A DNA stretch of 64,000 nt, from NCBI RefSeq assembly GCF_023277745.1, contig NZ_CP086322.1, positions 682,001 through 746,000 of the forward strand, given 5' to 3'. Positions 25,118 through 33,761 of the stretch are shown here, piece after piece. The stretch's first letter is position 1, and each line of letters opens with the position of its first letter. The notes beneath the pieces are model-generated. The model made no database searches, was not told the origin of the DNA, and was given only the letters and a program-made list of their open reading frames with translations. Source of the DNA: Streptomyces halobius. Its GTDB lineage: Bacteria; Actinomycetota; Actinomycetes; Streptomycetales; Streptomycetaceae. Both the position numbers and the translations under genes were made by a program.

Positions 25118-27181
25118 ATGAGCGCGTGGGCCGATCGCGGGTCACTGCCCAACGTGGTGGGACGGGCCGTTGAGCACGAGCGGGTGTCCGAGCTGCTGGC
25201 CGGCGCCCCGCTGATCACACTCACCGGAGCCGCCGGGGTGGGCAAGAGTGTCCTGGCCCGCACCGTCCTGGACGAACACGCCGCACGGCACGGCGGCACG
25301 ATCGTCCGGGTCGGCTGCTGGGATGGCCTGTCGGCGGACGGTCTGACCGCAGCCCTGGTCCGCGCGGCGGGCCTGGACACCCTCCGCCGTGACACCACGC
25401 AGGCCGTCGCCCGGCCCGCCGCCCGCCCGGGTCCGTACGACACGGTGCGCTGCGAAGCGGACGCCCCCACCGGCCAAGGCGGCCGGCCATCGGCCCCGGA
25501 CGATACGGGCGATACGGCCGTCGCGGAGCTCGCCGCGCACTGTGTACGACGCCGGGCGACGCTCCTGCTGGACGACTGCGACCCGCTGCTCGACACGTGC
25601 GCGGGGCTGGTGCGGCGGCTGCTGCGGGCCGAGCCGGCGCTGCGGATCGTGGCAACCGCGCGCCGTGCTCTGGGGCTGGCCGTGGAGCGCGTCGTCGATC
25701 TCGCGCCGCTCCCGGTGACCTGGGGCGAGGGGATCGCCGGCCCGGCCGTGGAGCTGCTGGCGGCCCGGACCGGGCCCGCGGCACCGGAGTTGCTGGTGGC
25801 CATCTGCGAAGCGCTGGAGGGCTCGCCGCTGGCGATCGGGCTGGCCGCCGAGCAGTTGGACCGGATGTCGCTGCCGCAGCTCGCGGCGCAGGCGGGCGCG
25901 GACGGTCCGCTGTTCTGGTCCGGTCCCGCCCCGACCGCCCGGCACACCTCGCTCCACGCGGCGCACGCCGCGGGCTACGCTCTCTGCTCACCCGTCGACC
26001 GTCGGGTGTGGGCGCGGCTCTCGGTGCTTCCCGGGGACTTCGATCCCTGGCTCGCGGGGTGCGTATGTGCGAGCAGTGACGTTCCTGCAGCGGCCGTCGA
26101 CGCCGCACTGGAACGGCTCGCGCTGGCCTCCGTCCTGGAACGCGTACGGGAGGCCGGCGGCCCTCCCGAGGACTCCGGGGTCGTACTGCCGCCGCGCTAC
26201 CGGCTCCCGCGCGCCGCCCGGGACTTCGGGCGGACGCGGCTGCGCGAGGCGGGCGAGGAGTTCTCGGCGCTCCGCCGGTTCCGGCAGGCGTGCGCGGCGC
26301 TCGCCGCCGAGGCGCAGATCGCTTGGCAGGGCACTGGCCAACAGCTCGCGGTGCGCCTGGTCGAGGACGAGCAGCACCACCTCGACGCGGCGCTGACCCG
26401 GCCTCCGCAGGACGCGGACGACGCACTCAGCGCGCTGGAGATCGCGGTCTCCCTGTGGTTCCGGTGGGCGGCGTGCGGCTTCCGCCGCGAAGGACGCGCG
26501 CACCTCGACCGGCTGCTGCTGCTCTCCCGGGACGACACCCCGCTCCGGGCGCGGGCGCTGTGGCTGGCGGGCTGGCTCGCGGCGCAGGAGCACTCGCTCG
26601 CCACGGCGGAGGCACTGCTGGGCCAGGCGTGGACGGCGGCCGTGATGCATGCCGACTCCGACGGGCTGGCCCGTATCGCGCATGCCCACGGCGTGCTGGC
26701 GCTGTACCGCGACGACACCCCGGCGGCGGTTGCCTGCCTGGAGGAAGCCGCCCAGCATACCTCCAAGGACCCCTGGTTCGGCCCCGGGCCCGCCCACAGT
26801 TGGGCGCTGCTGGCCATCGCGCTCGCACCGGTCGACGCCGACCGGGCGACGGCAGCCGCCCGCCGCGCCTGGGAAGTCCGGTACTCCGACGGGGACTTCT
26901 GGCTCTACTCGACCGTCCTGTACGCCCGCGCCCTCACCGAACGGGCCCACGGACGGCCGGAGTCGGCCCTGCGCGTCTGCCGTAAGGCACTGGCGGCCAA
27001 GAAGCTCATCGGCGACCCGCTGTTCATCGCGGGGGTGCGCAACATACTGGCCGGACTGCAGCGCGAGGTCCGCGACGGCCTGTCGGCGCCGGACAGCGAC
27101 GCACATATCCGGTGGTGGCGGCGCGCCGGTTCCGACGCCCGCCCGGCACCGTTCTTCTCACGGCTTCGAGCGGGCTCGTAA
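25118..27181 (+). CDS. NB-ARC/AfsR-like ATPase with TPR-like C terminus, no DNA-binding domain
   Basis: 687 residues from ATG 25118, preceded by GGGAAG; the open frame starts 16 codons earlier. Walker A GAAGVGKSVLAR lies at about 40-50 and a Walker B-like LLLDDCDPLLD near 150. The N-terminal third reads like STAND ATPases (VVGRAVEHERVSELLAGAPL, VATARRALGLAVERVVDLAPL). The C-terminal half is an alpha-helical repeat region (WLAGWLAAQEHSLATAEALL) like TPR units. Related proteins in actinomycetes usually carry a LuxR, SARP or XRE helix-turn-helix, but none is visible here. Function unknown; perhaps a signalling or scaffolding switch. Confidence 0.85.
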   Translation: MSAWADRGSLPNVVGRAVEHERVSELLAGAPLITLTGAAGVGKSVLARTVLDEHAARHGGTIVRVGCWDGLSADGLTAALVRAAGLDTLRRDTTQAVARPAARPGPYDTVRCEADAPTGQGGRPSAPDDTGDTAVAELAAHCVRRRATLLLDDCDPLLDTCAGLVRRLLRAEPALRIVATARRALGLAVERVVDLAPLPVTWGEGIAGPAVELLAARTGPAAPELLVAICEALEGSPLAIGLAAEQLDRMSLPQLAAQAGADGPLFWSGPAPTARHTSLHAAHAAGYALCSPVDRRVWARLSVLPGDFDPWLAGCVCASSDVPAAAVDAALERLALASVLERVREAGGPPEDSGVVLPPRYRLPRAARDFGRTRLREAGEEFSALRRFRQACAALAAEAQIAWQGTGQQLAVRLVEDEQHHLDAALTRPPQDADDALSALEIAVSLWFRWAACGFRREGRAHLDRLLLLSRDDTPLRARALWLAGWLAAQEHSLATAEALLGQAWTAAVMHADSDGLARIAHAHGVLALYRDDTPAAVACLEEAAQHTSKDPWFGPGPAHSWALLAIALAPVDADRATAAARRAWEVRYSDGDFWLYSTVLYARALTERAHGRPESALRVCRKALAAKKLIGDPLFIAGVRNILAGLQREVRDGLSAPDSDAHIRWWRRAGSDARPAPFFSRLRAGS

Positions 27182-27217
27182 GACTCTCGCGCCTGCCACC
27201 ACCCTCCCCTAGGCCAG

Positions 27218-27246
27218 GGGACCTCCTTGGCCGAGGGACCTCCTTG
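27218..27246. repeat. Short direct repeat GGGACCTCCTTG
   Basis: The 12-mer GGGACCTCCTTG occurs at 27218-27229 and again at 27235-27246, inside the 147-base spacer after the ATPase gene. No other structure was seen in that spacer. Confidence 0.6.
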
Positions 27247-27328
27247 AGCACGAGACGCCAACCACTCAACGTAATCAGCTGACTGCGTACGGGATGCGAT
27301 CGTGGCGGTTCCACCCCATGCTGGTCCC

Positions 27329-27538
27329 ATGAACCGTGCGCCTGTGATCGTGCATCCGCCCTCCACCGGCGGCCGTCGCGTGACCCTCTACGGGCAGGAC
27401 CTGGGCCGCGCGCGGCGCACCGGCGACGTGGCCGCGTTTCTGCGCCGGGCCGGTTTCCCCATGTCGACGTTCGTCTGGGACGACACGGGGGTCTTCGAGT
27501 GGCGTGAGGGCGGGCCGGAGATCTGGTCGATGCCGTAG
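27329..27538 (+). CDS. Small conserved-looking protein of unknown function
   Basis: 69 residues from ATG 27329. The sequence is balanced and protein-like (GGRRVTLYGQDLGRARRTGD; AAFLRRAGFP; DDTGVFEWREGGPEIWSMP), without cysteines or membrane segments. I believe similar short proteins occur in Streptomyces but cannot name a family. It is convergent with the DedA gene, 27 bases between stops. Confidence 0.6.
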   Translation: MNRAPVIVHPPSTGGRRVTLYGQDLGRARRTGDVAAFLRRAGFPMSTFVWDDTGVFEWREGGPEIWSMP

Positions 27539-27565
27539 GTAACGTCGATGTCGTAGGTGACTACG

Positions 27566-28219
27566 TCAGTCGACCGTCGCGCCGACCGGCGCCTCCTCCA
27601 CCACCTCACGCTCGGCGGCCGCCTTCGCCGCACGGCGCTTCATGATGATGAACGAGGCGACGCCGAACAGCAGGGCGGCGACCAGCCCGAGCCAGGAGAA
27701 GCGCTTGAGCCACTGCTCGGCGACGATACCGACGCTGTAGATGAGCGCGGTGGTGCCGCCGGCCCAGACGATGCCGCCGAGGACGTTGGCGATCAGGAAC
27801 TTCCAGTACGGCATCTTCAGGACACCGGAGAGCGGTCCGGCGAAGATCCGCAGCAGCGCGACGAAGCGGCCGAAGAAGACCGCCCACATGCCCCACTTGT
27901 CGAACTTCGACTCCGCCATCGCGACCTGATCCGGTCCGAAGTGCTTGGGGAACTTGCGGCCGGCCCAGTTGAGCAGCGGCTTGCCCCCCTTGCGTCCGAT
28001 CAGATACCCGATGGAGTCACCGATGATCGCGCCGGCGGAGGCACAGGCGCCCAGCACGACGGGATTGATGTGGTCCTGGGTCGCGGCGAGAATCGCCGCA
28101 CTGACGAGGACGATTTCACCGGGCAGCGGAATGCCCAGGCTCTCCAGCCCGATGACCACCCCCACCAGGAGGTAGACGCTCAACGCCGGTACGGTCTCCA
28201 GCCACTCCTGGATATGCAA
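27566..28219 (-). CDS. DedA family membrane protein
   Basis: 217 residues. The start is taken as TTG 28219, because GGAGG stands 7 bases upstream and the family usually begins with (M)HIQEWLE; the longer upstream frame is not protein-like. DedA/SNARE-associated motifs are clear: GLESLGIPLPGEIVLV, GDSIGYLIGRKGG, and FFGRFVALLRIFAGPLSGVL with the conserved FxRxxP-like region. Five or so membrane segments follow. DedA proteins are now thought to flip or scramble lipids such as undecaprenyl phosphate or phosphatidylethanolamine. Interestingly, TVP38 and UppP genes lie 6-8 kb away. Confidence 0.92.
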   Translation of the reverse strand: MHIQEWLETVPALSVYLLVGVVIGLESLGIPLPGEIVLVSAAILAATQDHINPVVLGACASAGAIIGDSIGYLIGRKGGKPLLNWAGRKFPKHFGPDQVAMAESKFDKWGMWAVFFGRFVALLRIFAGPLSGVLKMPYWKFLIANVLGGIVWAGGTTALIYSVGIVAEQWLKRFSWLGLVAALLFGVASFIIMKRRAAKAAAEREVVEEAPVGATVD

Positions 28220-28591
28220 CGCCGCTTCCTCCGCATGGTGTGGGGCCCCCGTGGGCCGTTGCCCGGCGTGTGTGACACCGGTGCCGGTCACTTCCCTGGC
28301 GCGACGTACAGCGCGCCCGGGAAGCGTACTCGATCGCCAACGCCGACAGCCGTCGCGCATACGCCTCGGGCTACATCGGCCTCCGGGGGCCGGCGCGGCG
28401 CTGCCGACAACGCTTCCGGCCTGCCGTGCGGGTGCACGACGGACCGGGGGCCGGCTCACCTATCGCTGACTCACGCATCGCCGACTCACATCGCCCGCTT
28501 GCTCATCGCCGATGTGCTGATTGCCGACGTAGTCATTGGCTACGTGGTCATGGCCAGCTCACCAGCTGCCGGCGCTCTCGTCCGTCTCGGT
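28220..28591. other. Spacer between DedA and thioesterase genes
   Basis: 372 bases without a confident gene. Plus-strand 28320-28390 reads EAYSIANADSRRAYASGYIG, which resembles the tail of a DUF1080 sugar hydrolase domain and may be a remnant. From 28450 to 28560 there are imperfect repeats of ATCGCCGA(C/T) (28474-28530 region) of unknown meaning. Confidence 0.35.
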
Positions 28592-29056
28592 TCAGCTATG
28601 GGGACGCAGCGTCCAGATGATGGTCATCTCGCCGGTGACCGCGCCGTCTTCACGGGTGATCGCGACATTCACGGGGAACTCGGGGCGCTCCCCGGCATCG
28701 AGATCGGCTATCACCTCGGCCGCCGGGCGGCCCAGCTCCGCGGTGGCGGTGACCGGCCCCATGGCCAGCTTCTTGTAGCCGATCTCGGCGCGAACGGCCA
28801 GTGGTACCGCGCGGCCGAGCTCGCTGCCGAAGGCCGCCATCACGATCGCGCCGCTCGCCGACTCGGCGAGGGTGAACATGGCTCCGGCGTGCGGGCCGCC
28901 GACGTGGTTGTGGTAGTCGGGCTGGTCGGGCATACGGACCACGGCGCGCTCGGCGGTGGTCTCGGTGAACTCAAGGTTCAGGGTGCGCACCATCGGCACG
29001 GATGCCGACATCATCTCGCCGATCGACGGCAGGGTCTCAGAGGACATGGACGACAT
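28592..29056 (-). CDS. Hotdog-fold thioesterase (DUF4442/PaaI type)
   Basis: 154 residues. The hotdog core is seen as DYHNHVGGPHAGAMFTLAES, which contains the helix-start HxGAxFTLAE typical of PaaI/DUF4442 thioesterases, followed by VPLAVRAEIGYKKLAMGPVT. Such enzymes hydrolyse acyl-CoA thioesters. The substrate is not evident and it stands alone. The start is the ATG at 29056; M4 is an alternative. Confidence 0.87.
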   Translation of the reverse strand: MSSMSSETLPSIGEMMSASVPMVRTLNLEFTETTAERAVVRMPDQPDYHNHVGGPHAGAMFTLAESASGAIVMAAFGSELGRAVPLAVRAEIGYKKLAMGPVTATAELGRPAAEVIADLDAGERPEFPVNVAITREDGAVTGEMTIIWTLRPHS

Positions 29057-29717
29057 GTTACCTGCCGGTAGTTTGGGCTGGGAAGAGCGAAAGGGGAGGT
29101 GAACCGGCGGAGAGTCGGCGGGCCCACCGTCCCGAGGCCGCCCGGAAACCCGGATGCCGCCGTGGCGCCGCCCCTCTCATCGTCGACGCCCATGAACGCT
29201 CCCCGGCCCATCGCAGCACCGTTCTGCCTGGCGCCGTCTTGATACGGGCCCGCCCCGTTTGGGCGGGGCGCAACTTCACCCTGCTCACCGGCACCCACGG
29301 TGATCACCGGCCTCGGCGGCTCCGGAGCGCTGATCGCCGCCGTCGGGCCGGGCTGGGTGCTGGCCATCGACTCCGCCGCCTTCGCCCGGGCGGGGTGCCG
29401 CGCGCGTTTCTCGGGAGGCGCTCGGCCCGGCCAGGCGCAAACGCGAGACGCAGAAGGGAAAGGTTAGGGAAGAGGCCGGGCGTGCGACGGAGCCGCACAT
29501 CGCGAGACCCACCCGAGCCCGCGGAATACCACCGAACGTCGATGACCGACGCCACTGAGTGCCGTTCGGAGCTGCCGGGACCGCCGTTCAACGCAGCGGC
29601 CGAACCCACCGTCCCTCGGCCGAGCCGAGCCAATCACCTACGACGGGCTGATCACGCACGAGCCGAGCCGACACCTGACCGACCGAGCCGTGACCGGCCG
29701 AGCCGACACCTGACCGA
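29057..29717. other. Gene-poor spacer with an MFS transporter remnant and a direct repeat
   Basis: 661 bases. Plus-strand 29297-29393 reads VITGLGGSGALIAAVGPGWV then LAIDSAAFA, a typical piece of an MFS transporter, with no continuation. A CCCGCCC/GGGCGGG hairpin lies near 29250-29270. A 21-base direct repeat GCCGAGCCGACACCTGACCGA sits at 29662-29682 and 29697-29717. Nothing else looks coding. Confidence 0.55.
29662..29717. repeat. 21-bp direct repeat, period 35
   Basis: The 21-mer beginning GCCGAGCCGACACC occurs exactly at 29662-29682 and 29697-29717, ending just at the stop of the spermidine-synthase-like gene. Confidence 0.8.
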
Positions 29718-30572
29718 TTAGCCGATGCTGAAGGAATCGTCCGGCGGCACCGGGGAAGCCCCCGCCTCCGCGTCCCGTACGGGGGCGGCGTCCGCGATCA
29801 GCCGCCGTAGCGACCTGCCGTGCTCGACCCGGGCCGGGAATGCGTCACCCGCGACCCGCCGGGCCAGCGCGGCGACCGGCAGCTCCGCGCGCGAGGCGAG
29901 CAGCACGGCGTTGCCGAAGCGGCGGCCGCGCAGGACGGAGGGCTCGGCGATCAGCGCGAGATGGTCGAAGACCGTGGCGAAATTGGCGAGTTGGCCGCGC
30001 AGAAAGCCGAACGGCGCGCTGTCGGCGAGGTTCGCGGCGTAGAGGCCGTCCGGGCGCAGCACCCGGGCGGCGGCGTGCGCGTACTCGACCGAGGTGAGGT
30101 GGGCGGGGACGCGCGAGCCGCCGAAGACGTCCGCGACGATGACATCGGCGCTGGCCTCCGGCGCCGCTTCCAGCGCCGTACGGGCGTCCTGTGCGCACAC
30201 CCCGATGCCGGAGCCGTCGGGCAGCGGGAGGTGTTCCATCACCAGGCAGAGCAGTGCCTGGTCGGCGTCGACGACGTCCTGCCGGGAGCGCGGGCGGGTG
30301 GCGGCCAGATAGCGCGGCAGGGTCAGCCCTCCGCCGCCCAGGTGCAGCACGTCGAGCGGCTCTCCGGAGGCCGCCGCCTCGTCGAGGACGTGGGCGAGGC
30401 GGCGTATGTACTCGAATTCCAGGTGCGTGGGCGTGTCGAGGTCGACGTAGGACTGAGGCGCGCCGTCCACCGTCAGCAGCCACGCGCGGGGGCGGTCGAC
30501 GTCCGGCATCAGCTTGGCGGTGCCGTAGTCCACGGTCCGGGTGACGGGTATCGGCTCTGGCGCTTCGTCCAC
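29718..30572 (-). CDS. Spermidine synthase-like methyltransferase-fold protein
   Basis: 284 residues. The class I SAM-type fold is visible: DVLHLGGGGLTLPRYLAATR (motif I), the acidic VVDADQALLCLVMEHLPL, and DVIVADVFGGSRVPAHLTS followed by LRPDGLYAANLAD. In actinomycetes such proteins are annotated as spermidine synthase or fused MFS/spermidine synthase; true polyamine synthesis is doubtful without a partner. The C-terminal tail is acidic. It ends in a direct repeat and is preceded by a G-rich spacer of 186 bases to the patatin gene. Confidence 0.86.
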   Translation of the reverse strand: MDEAPEPIPVTRTVDYGTAKLMPDVDRPRAWLLTVDGAPQSYVDLDTPTHLEFEYIRRLAHVLDEAAASGEPLDVLHLGGGGLTLPRYLAATRPRSRQDVVDADQALLCLVMEHLPLPDGSGIGVCAQDARTALEAAPEASADVIVADVFGGSRVPAHLTSVEYAHAAARVLRPDGLYAANLADSAPFGFLRGQLANFATVFDHLALIAEPSVLRGRRFGNAVLLASRAELPVAALARRVAGDAFPARVEHGRSLRRLIADAAPVRDAEAGASPVPPDDSFSIG

Positions 30573-30758
30573 CGTCCCATTGTGCCGGGCGGGGCCGCCG
30601 GCTGGTGGCCGGAGGCCCCGCCCGGGAGACCCGGAGGGCCCGCCCGGGAGACGGCGGCCAGGGGGCGGGCAGCGGACCGTACGCGCCGGGGCCCGGTCGG
30701 CGACGGCCCCCGGCGACGGGCCCGGCCCGCTCTTGGATCAGGCCGTCCACACTACGGA

Positions 30759-31646
30759 TCAGGCCGCCCAGACCTCGTGGATTTTCTCGGCGTGGGCGGT
30801 CGACTGGCGGCGGCCCGCGCGGGCGGCGTCTGCGCGCTTGGCGGGGTCCAGGACGTTGCGTCCGAAGGCCGATCTGGCCGCGCGGTCCGGGGTGATCACG
30901 CATACCCGGGTGCCCTGGCGTGCCAGTCTCGCTCCCTGGGAGTGGGGGCCGTCGATGGGTCCACCGCTGACCGCCATCGGTGCGACGACCACGACCCGGG
31001 CGTATCCGGCGGCCAGATCGGCATTGGCACTGGAGTGCACCCCGCCGTCGATCCAGCGGCTTCCGTCGAGGGTGACCGGTGGATAGACCCCCGGTACGGC
31101 GCAGCTCGCGGCCACCGCGTCGACCAGCCCGACACCACTGGCGTCGTCGAAGGCGGTCCGCTGCCCTGTCGCCGCGTCCACCGCGGTGATCATCAGCCGA
31201 CGCGCGGGCCAGTCGTCGATGGTCAGGGTCCGGGCGATCACCGCGCGCTGTTCCGCCTCCGGGGCCGTACGGGCCGCCAGCGCGAGTCGGCCCATCCGCG
31301 CGCCGAACGACACGGTGTTCCGGGAGCGCAGCGCGATCGCCGCGAAGCGTGCCAGCGACCCCGGCCCCATCCGGGCGGCCGGCCGGCTCCCACCCGACCG
31401 CCCGCCGCCCGCCCGCCCCTCGCCGGGCCGGGCTTCGGGGGCGGCCAGTTGTCGTGCGTACATCCCCTCCAGGGAGAAGTGCCCCGAGGTGAGGTGGGCG
31501 CCGACGATCGATCCCGCTGAGGTTCCGATGACGACATCGGCGTCGGTCAGGTCGATGCCCGCCTCCGCGAGACCGGCGAGCATGCCGATTTCCCAGCCGA
31601 TCCCGGTGAGCCCTCCGCCGCCCAGGACCAGTGCCGTACCCGCCAT
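30759..31646 (-). CDS. Patatin-like phospholipase
   Basis: 295 residues from ATG 31646, preceded by GGGGAGGG; upstream codons to 31775 are not family-like. It shows the oxyanion glycine run LVLGGGGLTGIGWEIGML, the nucleophile GTSAGSIVGA, and the catalytic Asp in IDGGVHSSANADLA, so the Ser-Asp dyad is complete. Between them is a disordered Gly/Ser/Arg insert (GRAGGGRSGGSR). A cytoplasmic lipase is expected, since no signal peptide is visible; the substrate is unknown. Confidence 0.92.
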   Translation of the reverse strand: MAGTALVLGGGGLTGIGWEIGMLAGLAEAGIDLTDADVVIGTSAGSIVGAHLTSGHFSLEGMYARQLAAPEARPGEGRAGGGRSGGSRPAARMGPGSLARFAAIALRSRNTVSFGARMGRLALAARTAPEAEQRAVIARTLTIDDWPARRLMITAVDAATGQRTAFDDASGVGLVDAVAASCAVPGVYPPVTLDGSRWIDGGVHSSANADLAAGYARVVVVAPMAVSGGPIDGPHSQGARLARQGTRVCVITPDRAARSAFGRNVLDPAKRADAARAGRRQSTAHAEKIHEVWAA

Positions 31647-31835
31647 GCGCCCTCCCCTTCCCGCCCCGGCCATCCGGCCTCTGGACCACAGGCCGGCCGA
31701 CGGGCGCACGCGCCGTCCGCCCGGGCCACGCGGCTCGTTCTGTCCATGACTGTCCCATGGGCACGTCCTGACCAATGGGCAAGCAGTGTCGCACCACCCG
31801 CCCGATGGCCGGCAGCGTACCTCCGGGGTACGCGG

Positions 31836-31872
31836 CTGTGCCCCGCCCCGCTGAGGCAGGGGCAGGGCACAG
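31836..31872. terminator. Terminator hairpin between patatin and EF-Tu genes
   Basis: 14-bp stem with one mismatch: CTGTGCCCCGCCCC (31836-31849) and GGGGCAGGGCACAG (31859-31872), 9-base loop. On the minus strand it lies 140 bases after the EF-Tu stop. The bases immediately right of it (31873-31930) are unusually AT-rich for this genome. Confidence 0.75.
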
Positions 31873-32010
31873 TCAATATCCCATCATTTACCGGTCATTT
31901 AAGACTTTAGGGTGTTTATTACCCAAAACGGAGCGCCCGTTGACGCCCAGGGCTCGCCCCGTTCACGCCCGAGGGGCGCCCCGTTGGTATCCGGGGCCTA
32001 CGGCGCCGCC

Positions 32011-33183
32011 TCAGCCCTCGACCGTCCGTACCGTGCCCGCGCCGACGGTCCTGCCGCCCTCGCGGATGGCGAAGCCGAGGCCCGGCTCCAGGGGCACGGC
32101 CCGGCCCAGCTCGACGGCGACGGTCACCGTCTCGCCCGGGCGGGCGACGGCGCACTCGCCGAGGTCGAGGTCGCCGACCACGTCCGCGGTGCGGATGTAG
32201 AACTGCGGCCGGTAGCCGGTGGACAGTGGCGTACGGCGGCCGCCCTCCTCCGTGGACAGCACATAGACGTCCGCGGTGAACCGGCGGCGCGGTGTGACGC
32301 TGCCCGGCGCCGCGACCACATGCCCGCGGCGCACCTGCTCGCGGTGCACACCGCGCAACAGCAGCGCGACATTGTCCCCGGCCTCGGCGGACTCCATCGG
32401 TTTGCCGAACGTCTCCAGCCCGGTGACCGTGGTCTCGGTCTCCGCGCCCAGCACCGCCACCCGGTCGCCGACCCGTACCGTGCCGCGCTCGACGGCGCCG
32501 GTGACGACGGTGCCGCGCCCGGTGATGGTCAGCACGTTCTCCACCGGGAGGAGGAATGGTGCGTCGACGTAACGCTCGGGCATGGGCACGTAGGTGTCCA
32601 CGGCGTCCAGCAGTGCGTCGATCGCCGCCGTCCAGCGCGGGGCGCCCTCCAGCGCGCGCAGTCCGGAGACCCGTACGACGGGCACGTGCTCCCCGTCGTA
32701 GCCGTGCGCGCCCAGCAGCTCGCGTACCTCCAGCTCCACCAGGTCGGTGAGCTCCGGGTCGCCGGCGTCGGCCTTGTTGAGGGCGACGACGATGTGCCGT
32801 ACGCCGACCTGCTTGGCGAGCAGCAGATGCTCGGCGGTCTGCGGCATGATCCCGTCGAGCGCGGAGACGACGAGGATCGCGCCGTCGAGCTGCGCCGCGC
32901 CGGTGACCATGTTCTTGATGAAGTCGGCGTGGCCCGGCATGTCGACATGGGCGTAGTGCCGGGTGCCGGTCTCGTACTCGACGTGGGAGATGTTGATGGT
33001 GATACCGCGGGCGGACTCCTCCGGGGCCCGGTCGATCCGGTCGAAGGGGACGAAGGTGCCGATCCCCCGGTCGCTGAGGACCTTGGTGATGGCGGCGGTC
33101 AGCGTGGTTTTGCCGTGGTCGACGTGGCCCATGGTGCCGATGTTGAGGTGCGGCTTGGTACGTACGTATGCCGTCTTGGGCAT
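32011..33183 (-). CDS. tuf3: EF-Tu paralog (tuf3 type)
   Basis: 390 residues from ATG 33183 (the frame extends 15 codons further up). All GTPase motifs are there: GHVDHGKTT (G1), [14 protein letters not shown] (switch I), [12 protein letters not shown] (G3 with the catalytic His), NKAD (G4). Domains 2 and 3 are complete and end GTVRTVEG. Several positions differ from the usual EF-Tu ([17 protein letters not shown]; a shorter protein), as in the divergent third EF-Tu of some Streptomyces (Tuf3), which was linked to the stringent response in S. coelicolor. No ribosomal-protein genes are adjacent, which rules out the housekeeping tuf1 locus. Confidence 0.9.
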   Translation of the reverse strand: MPKTAYVRTKPHLNIGTMGHVDHGKTTLTAAITKVLSDRGIGTFVPFDRIDRAPEESARGITINISHVEYETGTRHYAHVDMPGHADFIKNMVTGAAQLDGAILVVSALDGIMPQTAEHLLLAKQVGVRHIVVALNKADAGDPELTDLVELEVRELLGAHGYDGEHVPVVRVSGLRALEGAPRWTAAIDALLDAVDTYVPMPERYVDAPFLLPVENVLTITGRGTVVTGAVERGTVRVGDRVAVLGAETETTVTGLETFGKPMESAEAGDNVALLLRGVHREQVRRGHVVAAPGSVTPRRRFTADVYVLSTEEGGRRTPLSTGYRPQFYIRTADVVGDLDLGECAVARPGETVTVAVELGRAVPLEPGLGFAIREGGRTVGAGTVRTVEG

Positions 33184-33291
33184 GGCGTTCTTCCTCGCAA
33201 CGATGCGGTGAGGAGGGCGACTTGGCACCCGGGGACCCCTGGGCCGATCCGACCCTCCCCCTGCGGGGTCCGCCGGACGATCCGGGGAGGG

Positions 33292-33495
33292 TCAGCTTCG
33301 CGCGCCGTCCGCCGCGGCGACGACCGGGACAGCGGCTGCTGCGACGGCGTCTGTCACGACGGCGGTGACGGCGGCCACCTTGGCGGCGCCTGCGGGCGCG
33401 CAGTCGGCTGCGGCGATGGCCGCGAGGAAGTCGGCGGCAGCCTTCGGCTCGTCCGCGACTGCGGACGGGAGCGGAAGGAAGGCGTGCCGGGACAT
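33292..33495 (-). CDS. Possible small Ala/Val-rich protein
   Basis: 67 residues starting MSRHAFLPLPSAVADEPKAA, then AADFLAAIAAADCAPAGAAK and a hydrophobic Ala/Val tail (VVTDAVAAAAVPVVAAADG). No ribosome-binding site is visible and the composition could arise by chance in GC-rich DNA. It lies 108 bases upstream of tuf3 in the same direction. Low confidence. Confidence 0.3.
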   Translation of the reverse strand: MSRHAFLPLPSAVADEPKAAADFLAAIAAADCAPAGAAKVAAVTAVVTDAVAAAAVPVVAAADGARS

Positions 33496-33761
33496 ACGTC
33501 ATATGGTGGCGGGTGGGTGGCTGCGGCGTCGAACGATTTAAACGACTCACTCGCCGAGCGATCCGCCGGGGTCGAATCCCCTTGGGGAGCGCGGCGTTGG
33601 AGAGACGGCGTTGGAGACGAGGTCCGTTGAGGAGCAGTCCTGTGTGACGAGGATGTCTCCCCTGACAAGGCACCTACCTTTGCTGAGGCCACGTCAACTC
33701 ACCGCGCGCTCGCCTCTCCCGCCTCTCTCCCTCACACGCACGTCTCCCCCGCCCTCCCGCC

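Noticed and set aside
27557..29071. Plus-strand open frame of 504 codons
   Set aside because: Antisense to DedA and the thioesterase; runs through the spacer between them.
30541..31086. Plus-strand frames across the patatin and spermidine-synthase-like genes
   Set aside because: Shadows of genes with clear family motifs on the minus strand.
33560..33590. GGGGTCGAATCCCC-like stretch resembling a tRNA T-arm
   Set aside because: No acceptor, D- or anticodon arm can be folded around it; judged chance similarity or a distant scar.
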